This document shows, piece after piece, positions 7,515-16,189 of a stretch of DNA of 64,000 nt. Source of the DNA: Rhodobacteraceae bacterium M382 (GTDB taxonomy: Bacteria > Pseudomonadota > Alphaproteobacteria > Rhodobacterales > Rhodobacteraceae); contig CP081098.1 of assembly GCA_025141015.1 (NCBI GenBank), positions 3,292,501 to 3,356,500 on the forward strand, given 5' to 3'. The position numbers and the translations under genes are program-made. Positions within the stretch are counted from its first letter, which is position 1. Each line of letters starts with the position of its first letter. A model generated the notes under the pieces. It was not told the origin of the DNA. It saw nothing but the letters and a program-made list of their open reading frames with translations, and did not search any database.

Positions 7515-9708
7515 TTTCACATTGACCACCGACGCAGACGGCGTCGCATTCATCACCTGGGACGCCCAGGGCAAATCCATGAACGTCATGACCCGCGAGG
7601 CGTTTGAACTGGTCAGCGATCTGGTCGATCAGGCGCTGAATGACGACGCGGTCAAAGGCATCGTGATCACCAGCGGCAAGGAAGGATCCTTTGCCGGCGG
7701 TATGGACCTGAACACGTTGGCCACGATCCGCCAGGAAGCGGGCGACGCCCCTGCCGAGGCGCTGTTCAACTTTGTCATGAGCGGCCATCACATCCTGCGC
7801 AAGCTGGAGCTGGCAGGCATGGACCCCAAGACCAAAAAGGGCGGCAAACCCGTGGCCTGCGCCATCAACGGCACCTGCGCCGGGATCGGCACGGAAATTG
7901 CGCTGGCCTGTCACCACCGGGTGATGACCGACAATGCCAAGGCCAAAATCGGCCTGCCGGAAATCCTGCTGGGCATCTTCCCCGGTGGTGGTGGAACAAT
8001 CCGCTATTCCAAGATGGTCGGAGCCATGGCCGCCGCACCTGTCTTGCTCGAAGGCAAGATGATGGACCCGAAAAAGGCCAAGGGCGCGCAGCTGGTCGAT
8101 GCCGTATCTGACGATCCGGTCGCCGCAGCCAAGGAATGGGTGCTGAACGCCAAGGAAGCCGATCTGGTGAAACCCTGGGACGCCAAGGGGTATAAAATGC
8201 CCGGCGGTGCGCCTTATCACCCTGCTGGCTTCATGACATTCGTTGGCGCGTCCGCGATGATCAATGGCAAGACCCAGGGCGCATTTCCAGCAGCCAAGGC
8301 GCTGCTGAGCGCCATCTATGAGGGCGCATTGGTTGATTTCGACACCGCCCTGCGCATCGAGGCACGTCATTTCACCTCGATCCTGATGAACCCATCGTCC
8401 TCGGCGATGATCCGGTCGCTGTTCCTGAACAAGGAAGCATTGGAAAAAGGCGCGGTACGCCCCAAGGATGTGCCTGATCAACGGGTCAAAAAGGTCGGCG
8501 TTCTGGGTGCGGGCATGATGGGCGCGGGCATTGCGCTGGTCAGTGCACAGGCCGGGATGGAGGTCGTACTGATCGACCGAGATCAGGCCGCGGCCGACAA
8601 GGGCAAGGCCTATTCCGAAACCTACATGGACAAGGGCATCAAACGCGGCAAAGCCACGGCTGAAAAGAAAGAGGCCCTGTTGGGTCGCATCACCGCCACC
8701 CCCGATCTGGACGCGCTCAAAGGCTGTGATCTGATCATCGAAGCGGTGTTCGAAGACCCCGGTGTCAAAGCCGAGATGACCAAAAAGGTCGAAGCGATCA
8801 TCCCCGAGGATTGCATCTTTGCCTCCAACACCTCGACCCTGCCGATCACCGATCTGGCCAAGGCGAGCGTGCGCCCCGAGCAGTTCATCGGCATCCACTT
8901 CTTTTCGCCCGTCGAAAAGATGCTGCTGGTCGAGATCATCAAAGGGGCCGAAACCGGGGATCGGGCCGTGGCCAAGGCGTTGGATTACGTGCGCCAGATC
9001 CGCAAGACGCCCATCGTGGTCAATGATGCGCGGTTCTTCTACGCCAACCGCTGTATCATCCCCTATATCAACGAAGGCCTGCGGATGCTGACCGAAGGCG
9101 TGGCTCCGGCGATGATTGACAACGCGGCGCGTCAGCTGGGCTTCCCTGTGGGACCGATCCAGCTGAACGACGAAACCTCCATTGATCTGGGGGCCAAGAT
9201 TGCGCGGGCGACCAAGGCGGCGATGGGCAACGCCTATCCCGACAGCCCCGGCGACGATCTGATCTTCTGGATGGAAGAGCTGGGCCGCATGGGCCGCAAG
9301 GCCAACGCCGGGTTCTTTGACTATGACGACAAAGGCAAGCGCACCCAATACTGGAAGGGTCTGCACGACAAATACCCGCTGGCAGAAACCCAGCCGTCGT
9401 TGCAAGAGGTTCAGGACCGTCTGATGTTTGCCCAGGTTCTGGAGGCCGTTCGGGCGCTGGAAGAAGGCGTGCTGATGGATATCCGTGAAGGCGACGTAGG
9501 GGCCATCCTGGCCTGGGGCTTTGCACCATGGTCCGGTGGCCCGCTCAGCTGGCTGGACATTCTGGGCACGCCCTATGCGGCAGAACGCTGTGATCAGCTG
9601 ACCGAGGCATATGGCGCGCGGTTCACCTGTCCGCCGCTTCTGCGCGAAATGGCCACCAAAGGCCAATCCTTCTATGGGCGTTTTGATCCCGAGGCGGCCG
9701 CGGCCTGA
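7507..9708 (+). CDS. fadJ: Bifunctional enoyl-CoA hydratase / 3-hydroxyacyl-CoA dehydrogenase
   Basis: This 733-residue fusion performs the second and third steps of beta-oxidation. The N-terminal crotonase domain (about 1-190) has the oxyanion-hole region GSFAGGMDLN and both catalytic glutamates, Glu130 (GIGTEIALACHHRV) and Glu152 (LPEILLGIFPGGGGT). The NAD-binding hydroxyacyl-CoA dehydrogenase domain begins at about 328 with VGVLGAGMMGAG and carries the catalytic His464 in GIHFFSPVEKM. C-terminal 3HCDH domains follow. The length fits FadB/FadJ alpha subunits (about 715-730). I cannot separate FadB from FadJ by eye, so the symbol is a best guess. The operon ends with a strong hairpin at 9780. 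Confidence 0.93.
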   Translation: MTDFTLTTDADGVAFITWDAQGKSMNVMTREAFELVSDLVDQALNDDAVKGIVITSGKEGSFAGGMDLNTLATIRQEAGDAPAEALFNFVMSGHHILRKLELAGMDPKTKKGGKPVACAINGTCAGIGTEIALACHHRVMTDNAKAKIGLPEILLGIFPGGGGTIRYSKMVGAMAAAPVLLEGKMMDPKKAKGAQLVDAVSDDPVAAAKEWVLNAKEADLVKPWDAKGYKMPGGAPYHPAGFMTFVGASAMINGKTQGAFPAAKALLSAIYEGALVDFDTALRIEARHFTSILMNPSSSAMIRSLFLNKEALEKGAVRPKDVPDQRVKKVGVLGAGMMGAGIALVSAQAGMEVVLIDRDQAAADKGKAYSETYMDKGIKRGKATAEKKEALLGRITATPDLDALKGCDLIIEAVFEDPGVKAEMTKKVEAIIPEDCIFASNTSTLPITDLAKASVRPEQFIGIHFFSPVEKMLLVEIIKGAETGDRAVAKALDYVRQIRKTPIVVNDARFFYANRCIIPYINEGLRMLTEGVAPAMIDNAARQLGFPVGPIQLNDETSIDLGAKIARATKAAMGNAYPDSPGDDLIFWMEELGRMGRKANAGFFDYDDKGKRTQYWKGLHDKYPLAETQPSLQEVQDRLMFAQVLEAVRALEEGVLMDIREGDVGAILAWGFAPWSGGPLSWLDILGTPYAAERCDQLTEAYGARFTCPPLLREMATKGQSFYGRFDPEAAAA

Positions 9709-9779
9709 TCAGGGCATCTGCCAACACCGGAACACCCCCGAAGCTGTGCTTCTGACGTCTTCTGTGGGTGGGACACGCC

Positions 9780-9824
9780 AAGACCAAAACCCTGTTGCGC
9801 CAGTCGCGGCAGGGTTTTGGTTTT
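9780..9824 (+). terminator. Rho-independent terminator of the beta-oxidation operon
   Basis: CCAAAACCCTG (9784-9794) pairs exactly with CAGGGTTTTGG (9810-9820), and the stem continues into AAGA/TTTT on either side, giving a U-tract at 9821-9824. The remaining gap to the Hint gene end (9825-10154) shows only a short dyad TTCAGA-TAC-TCTGAA (9935-9949) and no convincing gene. Confidence 0.8.
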
Positions 9825-10154
9825 GAATGGACAAAAAAATGAGTGAACCTGATATCTGCGCATCTGTTTTCCAACAATGCGCCCAACTCAGTCGGTCACC
9901 GGATTGATATTCGCAAAGAAGCGGACAGCCCGATTTCAGATACTCTGAAGACATCCTGCCAAAGAGAGTGACCCTCGACACGCTTGATGCGCCAAGCTGT
10001 TCGGTGTTGAACATAAAACATGGCTGCGCCCGATATGGTGGCGGCCATTTCCCGATCCTCGTCGCCGACCATGAAGTGTGCGATTTTTTGCCCTACCGCG
10101 CGAAAGGCGTTGCCGTGCTTTACAGCGCTTTGTCATTTTTCCCGGCATCTCGCG

Positions 10155-10862
10155 TCAAAAAGGGTGCACCATCGGTCGTCCGGGGCGGCTTTTCTGCACG
10201 GCGCTGATCTCTTCGGCGTGCCACCCAAGAGGCGTGGCCTCGGGACCGCTGGCCATCTGTTGGATCAGCGTGCGGGCTTCCTGCAAGGACAGAACCTGAT
10301 AGGTGTGCGCATCGTCTTCGGCCCCTGCGTCCAGCAATTCGCGTGCACAGGGGCAATAGGCCAGCATGCCGCCTTCGGCATACACCACTTCGTCCTGCGC
10401 AAAGGCCAAGGTCGTCAATGTCAGCTCCGTGTGCGGATCGGCGGGCTCAATCCCACGATACCCATCCAAAGCCCGCGCCGGAACAATCGCATAAGGGTCC
10501 CCCAACGCGTCTACGACCAGATCGGATTCGATAAAAACACCCTGATCCGGCATGATCGACATGGCGCGCCGGTTCAAGAGCGCCCCTTCGGGTACCATCA
10601 TGGGCCAGCGGCTTCGCGGCATGCCTTCGGCGGGTCTGGTCAAGGTTTCCCGTTGGATTTCAACGATCGTACGCATCCCATTGTCAAACGTCAGCACCTT
10701 GTCACCCACGCATAATGCATCGACACGACGCCAGCCCAGATTCGAAACAACATGTGTACCGCACAGAAACCCATCCTGCCCGGTGATCATCATGCCCATT
10801 GGTCCGGCCGCCCATGCAGGATCAGGCAACTGGACTTTGGGGGCTGTGAACCATTTGAACAT
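10155..10862 (-). CDS. Hint (Hedgehog/intein-like) domain protein
   Basis: This 235-residue protein has a Hint-type start block: GFLCGTHVVSNLGWRRVDAL followed by CVGDKVLTFDNGMRTIVEI, where Hint domains show G-T-x-V, G-W-x-x-V-x-x-L and G-D-x-V-x-T. Later come an FIESDLVVDALGDPYAIVPAR block and a cysteine pair in AYCPCARELLD. Rhodobacteraceae carry many stand-alone Hint_2 proteins of unknown role. No splice-type C-terminal HN followed by an extein is visible, so self-splicing is unlikely. The frame is open 38 codons upstream, but the ATG at 10862 follows GGAGAG and begins the conserved part. It is convergent with fadJ. Confidence 0.75.
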   Translation of the reverse strand: MFKWFTAPKVQLPDPAWAAGPMGMMITGQDGFLCGTHVVSNLGWRRVDALCVGDKVLTFDNGMRTIVEIQRETLTRPAEGMPRSRWPMMVPEGALLNRRAMSIMPDQGVFIESDLVVDALGDPYAIVPARALDGYRGIEPADPHTELTLTTLAFAQDEVVYAEGGMLAYCPCARELLDAGAEDDAHTYQVLSLQEARTLIQQMASGPEATPLGWHAEEISAVQKSRPGRPMVHPF

Positions 10863-11059
10863 CGACTCTCCAACAGTTGGCGCGCACTCAGAGCGAGGCA
10901 CAGGCAGACTTTCGTGGTTAACGCTGTCTGATCTGTCTGCCGTGGATAAGTCGAAATTGTGGCTGATCCACGCCATTGCCCTGTCATTGGCAACAGAGGC
11001 GCATGGCTAAATCTGATTGACGACAAAGCAGCGACAATCAGGGGCGCGACGCACCGATC

Positions 11060-11704
11060 CTAAAAACGATACCCGAATCGAGCGATGTCTTCGGCACAGC
11101 TCTCTGCGATGGCCTGGCGCGACTTTGCCGAATAATACCCGCGATAATCCTGTTCGCGCTGGGACGCATTCACACGCGGCAGATCAAAAGTGAAACCCAA
11201 ATGATCAAACAACGGGGCGGCATCTGCAGCGAAATGCTCCAGCCGTATGTAACAGGCGCATTGTTCACTCCCGTCGCCATGCTGCATGAATGCACGCGCG
11301 GGCGTCTTGCGAAAGCCCTGCGTTGTCTGAGGATGCGAAGCGAATGCGTCGAAATCGAGAGCGCGGGCGAGATCAACGGCCGCGTGCTGAAAGCTTTGGA
11401 CGCGCAGCCAGTGGTAATAGCTGACGCAGCGATCCCACGGGTTACGCACCAAGGTAAAGGCAAACAGGGACCGCAACACGTCATCCGGGACCAGCCCCTG
11501 TATGTCGGACAGGGTCGAATGTTTCCACAAACGGCCCGCGGTTGGCGCATCCCGTACGCGGCGACGGCGGTTTCGGGCCTTTGGCGTATCCCCCAGCATG
11601 ATGTCATCGGATTTGGCCCGCGCTTCCAATGCAAGGGCAAGCGCCGTTCCGCCGGTTTTGGGCATATGAACAAAGACGTAGGATCGGCCAGTAGAAAGGA
11701 TCAT
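11060..11704 (-). CDS. Sulfotransferase-family protein
   Basis: This 214-residue protein has both PAPS-binding signatures of the type 2 sulfotransferase family: the 5'-phosphosulfate loop YVFVHMPKTGGTAL (about residues 9-22) and the 3'-phosphate motif LVRNPWDRCVSYYHWL (about 85-100). It would transfer sulfate from PAPS to a sugar or other hydroxyl acceptor; the acceptor is unknown. The frame is open upstream to 11848 (TTG start) but that would overlap the DMT gene, so the ATG at 11704, only eight residues before the P-loop strand, is preferred. Neither start has a good ribosome site. It lies downstream of the DMT transporter on the same strand. Confidence 0.75.
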   Translation of the reverse strand: MILSTGRSYVFVHMPKTGGTALALALEARAKSDDIMLGDTPKARNRRRRVRDAPTAGRLWKHSTLSDIQGLVPDDVLRSLFAFTLVRNPWDRCVSYYHWLRVQSFQHAAVDLARALDFDAFASHPQTTQGFRKTPARAFMQHGDGSEQCACYIRLEHFAADAAPLFDHLGFTFDLPRVNASQREQDYRGYYSAKSRQAIAESCAEDIARFGYRF

Positions 11705-11807
11705 GCCGAACCGTACCCGAGCGGCGCGCGATGCGAAATGGCGGAATCGGACCCATCCGCCACCGAGGCGCGCGACAACGTCGCTCAAAGCGCCTATGAG
11801 GGCGGTA

Positions 11808-12731
11808 TCATCTGCTTCGCAGGGCGATGACGGATCCGGCCAGGACAATCAATCCAATTCCAAAGATCTGCCAGAGCCCAACCGTCTGACCGAATACCAG
11901 CCAGGCAAATGCCGGACCCACGATCATCACCGAATACTCAAAGACCGCCACAAAGGAGGCCTCGCCCTGTTGGTACGCCTTGATGATCAGATACACCCCA
12001 ACGACAGACCCGATCACCTGCAACAGCATCCAATGCATGAGCGACCACACCGGCCAGACCCAGCCCCGTGTCACGAAGCCATCCGCGCCAGCAGCCACAT
12101 CCTGTGGCCAGATCTCAAGCACACCCAATCCAATCATTCCCATGACCGCTTGCGCCAACAACATCCCAAGCAGCATGGCATTCGTGCTTTCCCCATCGCA
12201 CAACGTCCGCGTTGTAATGGTTCCCAAAGCATAGAAAAAACCACCGGCGACCGGCATTAGGATCAACCAATCAAACGCATATAGATCCGGTTGCAGCACG
12301 AACAGAACACCGATGAAGCCCAGAAAAATGGCACCAACCCTGACCAACCCGATCCTGAGCCCCAAGAACACCACCGAAATGACCACGATAAAGATTGGCG
12401 AAGTAAACAAACCGGCAATGGCCTGAGCGATCGGCATCAGGGCCACGGCAGAAAAGTAGAACATCATCGACACACCCAGCAGGACACTGCGCAACAGCAC
12501 CGGCCATACCCGGTTCACTGTCAGCTTGCCCAACCCGAATGCCGAGAAGACACAAAGCAACGGCACCGACAACAGCGCCCGCATCAGGTAGAATTGCCAC
12601 AACCCGATGTCTCTGGCCAACACCGGGATAATGTTATCGACGATCCCGACAACCGCCATGGCCGCCAGCATCGTGCCCGCGGCCGTGAATTGGGAAACTT
12701 CGGGCTGCAAATCAATTGTCTTACATTTCAT
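11808..12731 (-). CDS. DMT-superfamily (EamA) transporter
   Basis: This 307-residue inner-membrane protein has about ten hydrophobic helices arranged as two EamA repeats (about 15-145 and 160-300), as in RhaT/YdcZ/YedA-type drug/metabolite transporters. No substrate can be read from the sequence. The ATG at 12731 follows AAAGGGA. It is divergent from the acyl-CoA ligase at 12807 across a 75-base gap, so the promoters must be close or overlapping. The sulfotransferase gene follows it on the same strand. Confidence 0.88.
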   Translation of the reverse strand: MKCKTIDLQPEVSQFTAAGTMLAAMAVVGIVDNIIPVLARDIGLWQFYLMRALLSVPLLCVFSAFGLGKLTVNRVWPVLLRSVLLGVSMMFYFSAVALMPIAQAIAGLFTSPIFIVVISVVFLGLRIGLVRVGAIFLGFIGVLFVLQPDLYAFDWLILMPVAGGFFYALGTITTRTLCDGESTNAMLLGMLLAQAVMGMIGLGVLEIWPQDVAAGADGFVTRGWVWPVWSLMHWMLLQVIGSVVGVYLIIKAYQQGEASFVAVFEYSVMIVGPAFAWLVFGQTVGLWQIFGIGLIVLAGSVIALRSR

Positions 12732-12806
12732 GGCTTCCCTTTAGGAGACGACTTGAGCAATATCTCGCCATAAAACGACATCGACTGCGATTCAGGGAGA
12801 ATTTAG

Positions 12807-14435
12807 ATGGGTTGGATGGCTGATGAGTCCGGGCTGGAAAAGAATGCAGCGAACTATGTGCCGCTGACACCGCTGTCACATCTACGACGTGCGGCGCATG
12901 TGTTTGCCGATGATCCCGCCATTGTCTATGGCAGCTTCCGCAAAACCTATGCGGCCTATTACGACCGCTGCACCCGGTTGGCGTCGGCGCTGGCGGGCAT
13001 GGGCGTCAAACCGGGCGACGTGGTCGCCACGCTGATTCCGAACCTGCCGGCCCAGGCCGAAGCGCATTTCGGCGTGCCTGCCTGCGGTGCCGTGTTGAAC
13101 ACCATCAACACCCGCCTGGATGTGGACACGGTCAGCTATATCTTTGGCCATGGCGAAGCCAAAGTGGTGCTTGCGGACACGGAATTCGTACCTCTGGCCG
13201 AAGCGGCCAAGGCCCGCATGGACGGAGACGGCCCGCTGATCATCGAAGTACCGGATGACCAGGCCGGTTTTCACGCCACCGGACGTCACCCGGTTTACGA
13301 GGACGTTCTGGGCAATGCAGCCCATGACTTTGATTGGATCCTGCCACAGGATGAATGGGAAAGCCTGGCGTTGAACTACACGTCGGGCACCACGGGGCGC
13401 CCCAAGGGCGTGGTGTATCATCACCGCGGGGCCTACCTGATGACCATGGGTACCGTGATCAGTTGGCGTATGGTGATGAAACCGAAATACCTGGCCATCG
13501 TACCGCTGTTTCACTGCAACGGCTGGAACCACACTTGGATGATGCCGGTGTTGGGGGGGACCGTGATCTGCTGCCGCAATATCACCGCGCCTGCAATCTA
13601 TGACGCAATCGCCAACGAAGGTGCCACACATTTCGGCGGTGCCCCCATCGTTCTGAACATGATCGTCAACGCACCCGAAGAGGTCCGCAAGACATTTGAC
13701 CATACCGTCGAAGTCTTTACCGCCGGAGCGCCCCCTGCCCCTGCCACGCTGGAAAAGATCGAGCGGTTGGGATTTCACATCACTCAGGTCTATGGGCTCA
13801 CCGAAACCTATGGCCATGTCACCGAATGCCTGTGGAAAGGCGGCAATTGGGACACATTGGACCAGACCGGGCGTGCTGCAATCAAGGCCCGTCAGGGCGT
13901 GGCCTTTCCCATGATGGATCACATCACGGTCATGGACGACGATATGGGGCAGATCCCGATGAACGGCACCGATCAGGGGCAGATCGTCATGCGCGGCAAT
14001 TCGGTGATGAAAGGGTATCTCAAGAACCCCGACGCCACTGCAGAAAGCTTCAAGGGCGGATATTTCCATTCGGGGGATATCGCCGTTCAGCATCCCGACG
14101 GCTATATCCAGATCGCGGACCGGGCCAAGGACATCATCATCTCGGGGGGCGAAAACATCTCGTCCGTCGAAGTCGAGGGCGTTCTTATGGGACATCCGGA
14201 TGTCAATCTGGCGGCTGTGGTTGCCAAACCGGATGACAAATGGGGCGAGGTGCCCTGTGCCTTTGTCGAGCTCAAGGAAGGTGCCACCGCGGACGAGGCA
14301 GGCTTGGTTGCCTTTTGCCGGGAAACTCTGGCCGGGTTCAAGACGCCCAAAAAGGTGGTGTTCCTGGAATTGCCTAAAACCTCGACCGGCAAGATCCAGA
14401 AATTTGAACTGCGCAAGATCGCCGCAGACCTGTGA
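12807..14435 (+). CDS. AMP-binding acyl-CoA ligase
   Basis: This 542-residue adenylate-forming enzyme activates a carboxylic acid to acyl-AMP and then acyl-CoA. Motifs in order: P-loop YTSGTTGRPKG (about 188-198), VYGLTETYGH (A5), YFHSGDIAVQHPDGYIQI (A7/A8), DRAKDIIISGGENIS (hinge), and the catalytic Lys in TSTGKIQKFELR near the C-terminus. It belongs to the group annotated as medium- or broad-chain acyl-CoA synthetases rather than long-chain FadD. AGGGAGA precedes the start. It stands alone on its strand, next to a dyad at 14459 that may end its transcript. Confidence 0.9.
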   Translation: MGWMADESGLEKNAANYVPLTPLSHLRRAAHVFADDPAIVYGSFRKTYAAYYDRCTRLASALAGMGVKPGDVVATLIPNLPAQAEAHFGVPACGAVLNTINTRLDVDTVSYIFGHGEAKVVLADTEFVPLAEAAKARMDGDGPLIIEVPDDQAGFHATGRHPVYEDVLGNAAHDFDWILPQDEWESLALNYTSGTTGRPKGVVYHHRGAYLMTMGTVISWRMVMKPKYLAIVPLFHCNGWNHTWMMPVLGGTVICCRNITAPAIYDAIANEGATHFGGAPIVLNMIVNAPEEVRKTFDHTVEVFTAGAPPAPATLEKIERLGFHITQVYGLTETYGHVTECLWKGGNWDTLDQTGRAAIKARQGVAFPMMDHITVMDDDMGQIPMNGTDQGQIVMRGNSVMKGYLKNPDATAESFKGGYFHSGDIAVQHPDGYIQIADRAKDIIISGGENISSVEVEGVLMGHPDVNLAAVVAKPDDKWGEVPCAFVELKEGATADEAGLVAFCRETLAGFKTPKKVVFLELPKTSTGKIQKFELRKIAADL

Positions 14436-14458
14436 GCTGACGCAGGTTTGGCTTGAAG

Positions 14459-14496
14459 ATATATCTCACATCTTATATTCTGAATGTGAGATATAT
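14459..14496. promoter_or_regulatory. 13-bp perfect dyad upstream of DUF2892-like gene (candidate operator)
   Basis: ATATATCTCACAT (14459-14471) and ATGTGAGATATAT (14484-14496) are exact inverted copies separated by 12 bases, ending 16 bases before the ATG at 14513. The place covers the expected promoter of the small gene. Such AT-rich long dyads are typical of ArsR/BigR- or TetR-type operators. It might also form a terminator hairpin for the acyl-CoA ligase, whose stop is 24 bases upstream. Confidence 0.6.
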
Positions 14497-14512
14497 TTGA
14501 AAGGATGGAATC

Positions 14513-14728
14513 ATGACGGCAAACAACGCGCTTTTGGCCTTTGCCGGGACAATGGTACTGATCTCGGTTCTGCTGACTTGGACCGTGTCCGTGCACTGGA
14601 TGTGGCTGACGGTCTTTGTGGGTGCCAACCTATTGCAATCGGCCTTTACAGGGTTTTGCCCGGCAGCAATGGTGTTTCGCAAGATCGGGCTAAAAACGCC
14701 CTGCGAAGCTGTCGCCACCAAAACCTGA
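14513..14728 (+). CDS. DUF2892 / YgaP-TM-like small inner-membrane protein
   Basis: This 71-residue protein has two hydrophobic segments (about 5-25 and 28-45) around LTWTVSVHWMWLTVFVGANLLQSAFTGFCPA. The pattern F-x-G-x-N-x-x-Q-S-x-F-T-G-x-C-P is typical of the DUF2892 or YgaP transmembrane domain, usually found with rhodaneses and sulfide handling. Cys at about 51 and 64 are conserved-looking. AAAGGATGG provides the ribosome site. The strong dyad at 14459 and the terminator at 14752 make it a monocistronic, tightly controlled unit. A link to reactive sulfur is inferred only from the family. Confidence 0.8.
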   Translation: MTANNALLAFAGTMVLISVLLTWTVSVHWMWLTVFVGANLLQSAFTGFCPAAMVFRKIGLKTPCEAVATKT

Positions 14729-14751
14729 GGCCACATGCTCAATCACACATC

Positions 14752-14784
14752 AAGGGGCGGCGTTCTTGTTTGCCGCCCCTTTTT
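14752..14784 (+). terminator. Rho-independent terminator after DUF2892-like gene
   Basis: AAGGGGCGGC (14752-14761) pairs with GCCGCCCCTT (14772-14781) across a ten-base loop and is followed by a T-run, 23 bases after the stop. Confidence 0.85.
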
Positions 14785-14832
14785 CCGCGTGCTAGTCTGA
14801 CGTCAGATCGAGCATGAGCAAAACCAACAAAA

Positions 14833-15846
14833 ATGACCGCGCTGAAACAATATGAACGGCTCGAGGCGTCCGGCCTGTGGCGTCCCGGTCCTGATGACCA
14901 GCGTCGCGAAGTCATCGTTTCCATCGGCAACGCAACCCTGACCATAACCGACCTGAACGACCGCCCCCTGACACACTGGTCGCTCGCCGCAGTTGACCGC
15001 CAGAATCCAGGGCTGTTTCCGGCCATCTACAACCCGGACGGAGACCCCGGCGAAACCTTGGAAATGGAAGAGGCGGAAACCGCCATGATCGAGGCGGTCG
15101 AGACATTGCGCAGCGCAATTGATCGGGCCCGACCACGGCCGGGGCGCCTGCGGTGGGCCAGCGTTCTGGCGACCATTGCATTGGTGGCTGCGGTTCTGTT
15201 CCTATGGCTGCCCGGTGCTTTGCTGAAGCACACAGTGGCCGTCGTTCCCGACATTCAGCGCATTGCCATCGGCCGTGCTCTGCTGGGGCGGATTGAACGG
15301 GTCACAGGACCAATCTGCACCTCCCAAAGCTCTGATGCCATCCTGACCCGCCTGTCGGACCGCACCGGCGTTCGGCAATTGGCTGTCATGAGTTCGGGCA
15401 TTGCAACAAGCCTGAACCTGCCCGGCGGCATCATCCTGCTGAACAGATCCCTGATCGAAGACCACGAGGATCCGGCCGTGGCGGCAGGGGCAATCCTGGT
15501 TGAACGCGCGCGGGCCGGGCAACTGGATCCACTGGCGGAACTGTTGACCTATGGCGGTCCTGTCACGACCTTTCGCCTGCTGACAACCGGCAAACTTCCG
15601 CGCCAGACGCTGGATCATTTTGCCGAGAGCCTGTTGTCCGCCCCCCGCCCTGTTGTCCCTGACGATGTTCTGCTGGCAACCTTTGCCCAAAGCGCCATCG
15701 CCTCGACGCCTTATGCCTATGCCACTGATATTACTGGAGAAACCGTCCTGGGGTTGATCGAGGCCGACCCCATGGCTGGTCGCAAGTTGGAACCGGTCCT
15801 GTCTGATCGCGACTGGGTGCAACTGCAGAGCATCTGTGACAATTGA
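14833..15846 (+). CDS. Membrane protein with degenerate M48-like peptidase domain
   Basis: This 337-residue protein has an N-terminal cytosolic region (1-105; strand-rich REVIVSIGNATLTITDLNDRP), one transmembrane helix (about 108-130) and a C-terminal domain. The stretch SSGIATSLNLPGGIILLNRSLIEDHEDPAVAAGAILVERARAG looks like the core of M48 metallopeptidases, where LPGG-x-I-x-V-x-x-x-L is followed by A-x-x-L-A-HE-x-x-H. Here the HExxH site reads Val223-Glu-Arg-Ala-Arg227, so both zinc-binding His are missing. I read it as an inactive, probably scaffold or sensor, derivative. The ribosome site is weak. It converges on the SPOR gene with a large palindrome between them. Confidence 0.75.
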   Translation: MTALKQYERLEASGLWRPGPDDQRREVIVSIGNATLTITDLNDRPLTHWSLAAVDRQNPGLFPAIYNPDGDPGETLEMEEAETAMIEAVETLRSAIDRARPRPGRLRWASVLATIALVAAVLFLWLPGALLKHTVAVVPDIQRIAIGRALLGRIERVTGPICTSQSSDAILTRLSDRTGVRQLAVMSSGIATSLNLPGGIILLNRSLIEDHEDPAVAAGAILVERARAGQLDPLAELLTYGGPVTTFRLLTTGKLPRQTLDHFAESLLSAPRPVVPDDVLLATFAQSAIASTPYAYATDITGETVLGLIEADPMAGRKLEPVLSDRDWVQLQSICDN

Positions 15847-16029
15847 TTTGGTCTGCTTCCCAGCAAGGCTGACATCGACCCCGAAACGCCAGTGCAATGC
15901 ACCTCCCTGCTCCCCGGTGACGGACCTAACACACACAGGCCAGCCTGCCTATCCATCGACCTTGGCGCTCTCACCCAATGCGCTCCCGCCCCCGTTTTCC
16001 ACATCGGCTGACGCCGATATGGCGCACGG

Positions 16030-16095
16030 CGTTGGGCGTGGCACCGCGCGGGCGCGGTGCCACGCCCAACGGGAAGAGGGCATTGCCAAATGCCC
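16030..16095. repeat. Long perfect palindrome plus second hairpin between convergent genes
   Basis: A 19-bp arm (16031-16049, beginning GTTGGGCGTGG) is exactly mirrored at 16052-16070 with a two-base centre; an extra C-G pair closes it at 16030/16071. A second perfect hairpin follows after six bases: GGGCATT (16078-16084) with AATGCCC (16089-16095). The 343-base gap 15847-16189 holds no gene. These structures could act as a bidirectional terminator or as a REP-like element. Confidence 0.7.
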
Positions 16096-16141
16096 GATGA
16101 CGGACGGGAGAGCACCAGGAACAGACTGTGCGCAAACGACA

Positions 16142-16165
16142 AAACCGGACATCTCTGTCCGGTTT
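16142..16165 (-). terminator. Terminator hairpin for the SPOR-domain gene
   Basis: AAACCGGACA (16142-16151) and TGTCCGGTTT (16156-16165) are exact complements with a four-base loop. On the minus strand the hairpin comes 24 bases after the SPOR stop and ends in GGTTTTG. Confidence 0.7.
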
Positions 16166-16189
16166 CTCCGACACGCACCCTGCGCAGTT

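Noticed and set aside
9896-10072. A 58-codon minus-strand open frame between fadJ and the Hint gene
   Set aside because: It begins at an ATG without a ribosome site, lies just beyond the end of the Hint gene, and has no recognisable family. It could be real but the evidence is too thin to annotate.
10863-10976. N-terminal extension of the Hint protein
   Set aside because: The ATG at 10862 has GGAGAG before it and starts the compact protein; the 38 extra residues show no signal peptide or family features.
12807-14435. DmdB (methylmercaptopropionate-CoA ligase) assignment
   Set aside because: The N-terminal sequence does not resemble the DmdB pattern I know, and no dmdA or dmdD is nearby, so only a general acyl-CoA ligase call is made.
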